Assembly (NCBI GenBank): GCA_003531115.1
Contig: DQHT01000100.1
Location: forward strand, 1-7,692
Direction of reading: 5' to 3'
From: Bacteroidota bacterium
Lineage (GTDB): Bacteria; Bacteroidota; Bacteroidia; UBA8524
Length of the DNA: 7,692 nucleotides
A program made the position numbers and the translations under genes. Under the pieces are notes generated by a model that did not search any database, was not told the origin of the DNA, and saw only the letters and a list, made by a program, of their open reading frames with translations. Positions 6,016-7,692 of this stretch are shown here, in pieces (positions within the stretch are counted from its first letter, which is position 1; each line of letters begins with the position of its first letter).

Positions 6016-6071
6016 AACTCATAACTCATAACTCATAACTCATAACTCATAACTCATAACTCATAACTCAT
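6016..6071 (-). repeat. Tandem heptamer, eight perfect copies of AACTCAT (TGAGTTA class on minus strand)
   Basis: Eight exact seven-base units fill 6016-6071 without a mismatch. On the minus strand the unit reads ATGAGTT. The TGA stop of the TfoX-domain gene (6068-6070) lies in the first unit read in that gene's direction, so the tract starts exactly at the gene end. TGA (minus) and TAA (plus) recur every seven bases and therefore in all frames. Confidence 0.95.
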
Positions 6072-6409
6072 TTCTTCTTCTTGGACGCTTTGGCGCGGCT
6101 GTTAAAGTCCAGGCTTAGTCCGATCCAGTAGTCGAAATCCTTTTGTTGGGTCATTCCTGTGTCGTCGATCATCACGTAACCTTTCATGGGGCGATTGGTA
6201 AAATCCATGGTTCGGGCGCCGGGTTTTTCCACTGCATCTTCATGAAGTTCCGGATCAATGCGGCACATCAATTCGTCACCAATGATGCCCACGCACATTT
6301 TTCCATTGTACATAAAGGTGAGTCCGCCCATCATGGTTTTTTCCTCCACGTTGGGTAGATCCGCAAATCGTTCGCGGATGCGGTTTGCTAAGTTTTCGTT
6401 ATAGGCCAT
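6068..6409 (-). CDS. TfoX N-terminal-domain protein
   Basis: 113 residues covering one TfoX N-terminal domain. Characteristic stretches are the N-terminal helix ending in VEEKTMMGGLTFMYNGKMCV (21-40), GIIGDELMCRID (41-52) and MDFTNRPMKGYVMI (68-81). The tail is lysine-rich (ASKKKK). TfoX/Sxy proteins regulate competence genes in gammaproteobacteria, but stand-alone N-domain proteins like this one are widespread and mostly of unknown function, so a competence role is not implied. The protein should be cytoplasmic. It starts 39 bases after the M28 peptidase stop on the same strand; that gap is mostly a heptamer tract. Its own stop codon falls in another heptamer tract. No Shine-Dalgarno sequence or clear promoter is visible. 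Confidence 0.88.
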   Translation of the reverse strand: MAYNENLANRIRERFADLPNVEEKTMMGGLTFMYNGKMCVGIIGDELMCRIDPELHEDAVEKPGARTMDFTNRPMKGYVMIDDTGMTQQKDFDYWIGLSLDFNSRAKASKKKK

Positions 6410-6424
6410 ATCATAACAAGTTCC

Positions 6425-6451
6425 AAATCATAAATCATAAATCATAAATCA
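6425..6451 (-). repeat. Tandem heptamer (TGATTTA)x3.9 on minus strand
   Basis: Three full AAATCAT units and a fourth lacking its last base, as read on the plus strand. On the minus strand the tract reads TGATTTA, and its first TGA (6449-6451) is the stop codon of the M28 peptidase. It fills most of the 39-base gap before the TfoX-domain gene. The unit is the same as in the tract at 3689-3714 in inverse orientation. Confidence 0.92.
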
Positions 6452-7692
6452 CTCAACTCCATACTTATCGATCAAATATACCAAACTCGCCAAAGCCGCT
6501 GCCCCAAGTTCAAGTTCCCTTTGGTTAACACTGGAGAAAACATCGGTGGCGGCGTGGTGGTAGTCGAAGTAGCGTTGTGAATCGGGGATAAAGCCGATCA
6601 GCACCACATCCTCATCCTTGTTTTTTAAAGGACCCACATCGGCTCCGGCACCACCACCTTTGATGACATGGATACCATAGGTTTCCAAAAGGGGGATCCA
6701 CTGCTGGATATACTTGATCTGTGTTTCGGTACCCTGCACAAAAAATCCTCTGGGGGCAAAGGCTCCCCTGTCGGCTTCGATGGCGGCCAGGTGTTTTTCG
6801 CCAACTGAATCTGTATAACGCGCATATTCCAGGGCGCCTTTTAATCCGTTCTCTTCATTCATCCACATCACCGAACGTAATGAATACCGCGGTTCATAGC
6901 CGAGTACATCCAATAAACGAAGCACTTCGATCGCCTGCATACATCCTGCTCCGTCATCATGGGCGCCTTCTCCCAGGTCCCAGGAGTCGAGGTGACCACC
7001 AATGGCGATATAGCGGTTTGGATATTGGCTTCCGTGGATCTGTCCGACTACATTATACGACAGCGTATCCGCAAAACGTTGTGGCGAGATGGCGTAGGCC
7101 ACCTTGAGTTTGGGATCCTTTTTCAGCAGGGAACTCAATTCCTCCGCCCCCAGGGTGCTGATTGCTACGGCCGGGATCTTTACCACGGTATCGGAATAAG
7201 CCATGGAACCGGTATGCGGATAATCATCGATACGCAAATTCATGCTCCTCACAATGATGCCTTTGGCGCCCAAGGAAGCAGCCCAAATGGCGCCAAAAAC
7301 CCGTTGGTCAACACAGGTACCATAGGCCCCAAATGTATATACCATACGGGCATCCATAGGGCGATTAAAAAAAACAATTTTGCCTTTAACTGTTTCGGGA
7401 TCAAGTTTTTGAAGCTCGTTCCAGCCCATCACTTCGATCACTTCCCCTTCGATATCACCGGCAATAGACCCTCCCAAAGCACAGATCGGAAGACCACGAA
7501 CGGCGGTAACTTTTCCGCTCAGGGTCACAATCAATGGCGAACTTGTACCCCGCTCCCAATGCGGCACCATAACCTCCTGACGGTAAACCGAATCAAAGCC
7601 GTAGTTTTTCATTTTCGCTTCCGTAAGATCAACGGCATGGGCTGCCGCTTTCGAACCGCTTAAACGCGGACCGGCTTCTTTGCACAGGTCCG
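6449..7692 (-). CDS. M28-family zinc aminopeptidase with PA-type insert, partial (5' end beyond window)
   Basis: 413 residues are visible; the frame stays open to the right edge and the residues before Met27 (DLCKEAGPRLSGSKAAAH...) fit the family, so Met27 at 7612 is internal. An inserted PA-like domain spans about 65-200. The M28 metal-site pattern follows: GGHLDSWD (231-238) with His233, HDDGAG (244-249) with a bridging Asp, MNEENG (277-282) with the general-base and metal Glu pair, EADRG (305-309) with Asp307, and DYHHAATD (376-383) with the last ligand His. All the expected ligands are present, so it should be an active two-zinc exopeptidase that removes N-terminal residues or splits dipeptides, closest to the carboxypeptidase Q/PGCP-like group. 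Such proteins are normally exported, but the signal peptide would lie outside the window. The stop codon is the first TGA of a TGATTTA tract; the TfoX-domain gene follows. Confidence 0.92.
   Translation of the reverse strand, partial: DLCKEAGPRLSGSKAAAHAVDLTEAKMKNYGFDSVYRQEVMVPHWERGTSSPLIVTLSGKVTAVRGLPICALGGSIAGDIEGEVIEVMGWNELQKLDPETVKGKIVFFNRPMDARMVYTFGAYGTCVDQRVFGAIWAASLGAKGIIVRSMNLRIDDYPHTGSMAYSDTVVKIPAVAISTLGAEELSSLLKKDPKLKVAYAISPQRFADTLSYNVVGQIHGSQYPNRYIAIGGHLDSWDLGEGAHDDGAGCMQAIEVLRLLDVLGYEPRYSLRSVMWMNEENGLKGALEYARYTDSVGEKHLAAIEADRGAFAPRGFFVQGTETQIKYIQQWIPLLETYGIHVIKGGGAGADVGPLKNKDEDVVLIGFIPDSQRYFDYHHAATDVFSSVNQRELELGAAALASLVYLIDKYGVE

Noticed and set aside
5948..6022. A 24-codon minus-strand frame starting in the heptamer tract
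   Set aside because: The tract offers an ATG every seven bases, so a short frame is expected by chance; no other support.
5878..6024. A 48-codon plus-strand frame from ATG 5878, divergent from the Crp-like gene
   Set aside because: It consists largely of the GC-rich direct repeat, ends in the heptamer tract, has no ribosome binding site or recognisable family, and appears fortuitous.
6016..6071. CRISPR array or other spaced repeat array
   Set aside because: Units are seven bases and directly tandem, with no spacers and no cas genes nearby.
7610..7612. ATG at 7612 as the true start of the M28 peptidase
   Set aside because: The frame stays open upstream to the window edge and the 26 preceding residues fit the family, so this Met is internal.
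6959..7663. A 234-codon plus-strand frame opposite the M28 peptidase
   Set aside because: The minus-strand frame has complete M28 metal-site motifs; the plus frame has no recognisable domain and is its antisense shadow.

Overview
The window looks like chromosomal DNA of a member of the Bacteroidota. The reasons are moderate GC content, start codons without clear Shine-Dalgarno sequences, TAnnTTTG-like -7 elements (TATCTTAC and TATCTTCG) just before two starts, and a gene set typical of the phylum. I cannot place it below phylum. There are nine protein genes, two of them cut by the window edges. No rRNA, tRNA, CRISPR array, insertion sequence or phage gene was seen, and no gene-free stretch exceeds about 205 bases.

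Layout from left to right. At 1-2470 on the minus strand, an ECF sigma factor gene is followed after one base by a large membrane-anchored anti-sigma-like protein that runs off the left edge. A divergent intergenic region (2471-2655) holds an inverted pair of GGGTT-type repeat arms and the likely promoter of the next gene. At 2656-3646 on the plus strand are a hemerythrin-like HHE protein and a DinB/YfiT-like protein; each has the same CCCTTATCTT core just before its start. From 3788 to 7692 five genes lie on the minus strand. In order of transcription they are an M28 aminopeptidase (5' end beyond the right edge), a TfoX N-terminal-domain protein, a Crp/Fnr-family regulator, an alpha/beta hydrolase of the haloalkane dehalogenase type, and an SRPBCC (START-like) protein.

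The functional links that can be argued are the sigma/anti-sigma pair and the Crp-like regulator placed directly upstream of the alpha/beta hydrolase. The rest is an ordinary mix of small metal-binding and ligand-binding proteins with no obvious shared pathway.

The most unusual feature is non-coding. Four intergenic spots carry tandem heptamers of one related family (TGATTTA, TGAGTTA, TGGGTTA). Three lie at or just after the 3' end of a gene and read in that gene's direction, and in two the gene's own stop codon belongs to the first repeat unit. Because the period is seven, TGA on one strand and TAA on the other fall in all three frames in those three tracts. Other non-coding items are a GC-rich direct repeat before the Crp-like gene, a palindrome between that gene and the hydrolase, and two alternative hairpins after the hydrolase. 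I see no clear new defence or metabolic system here.
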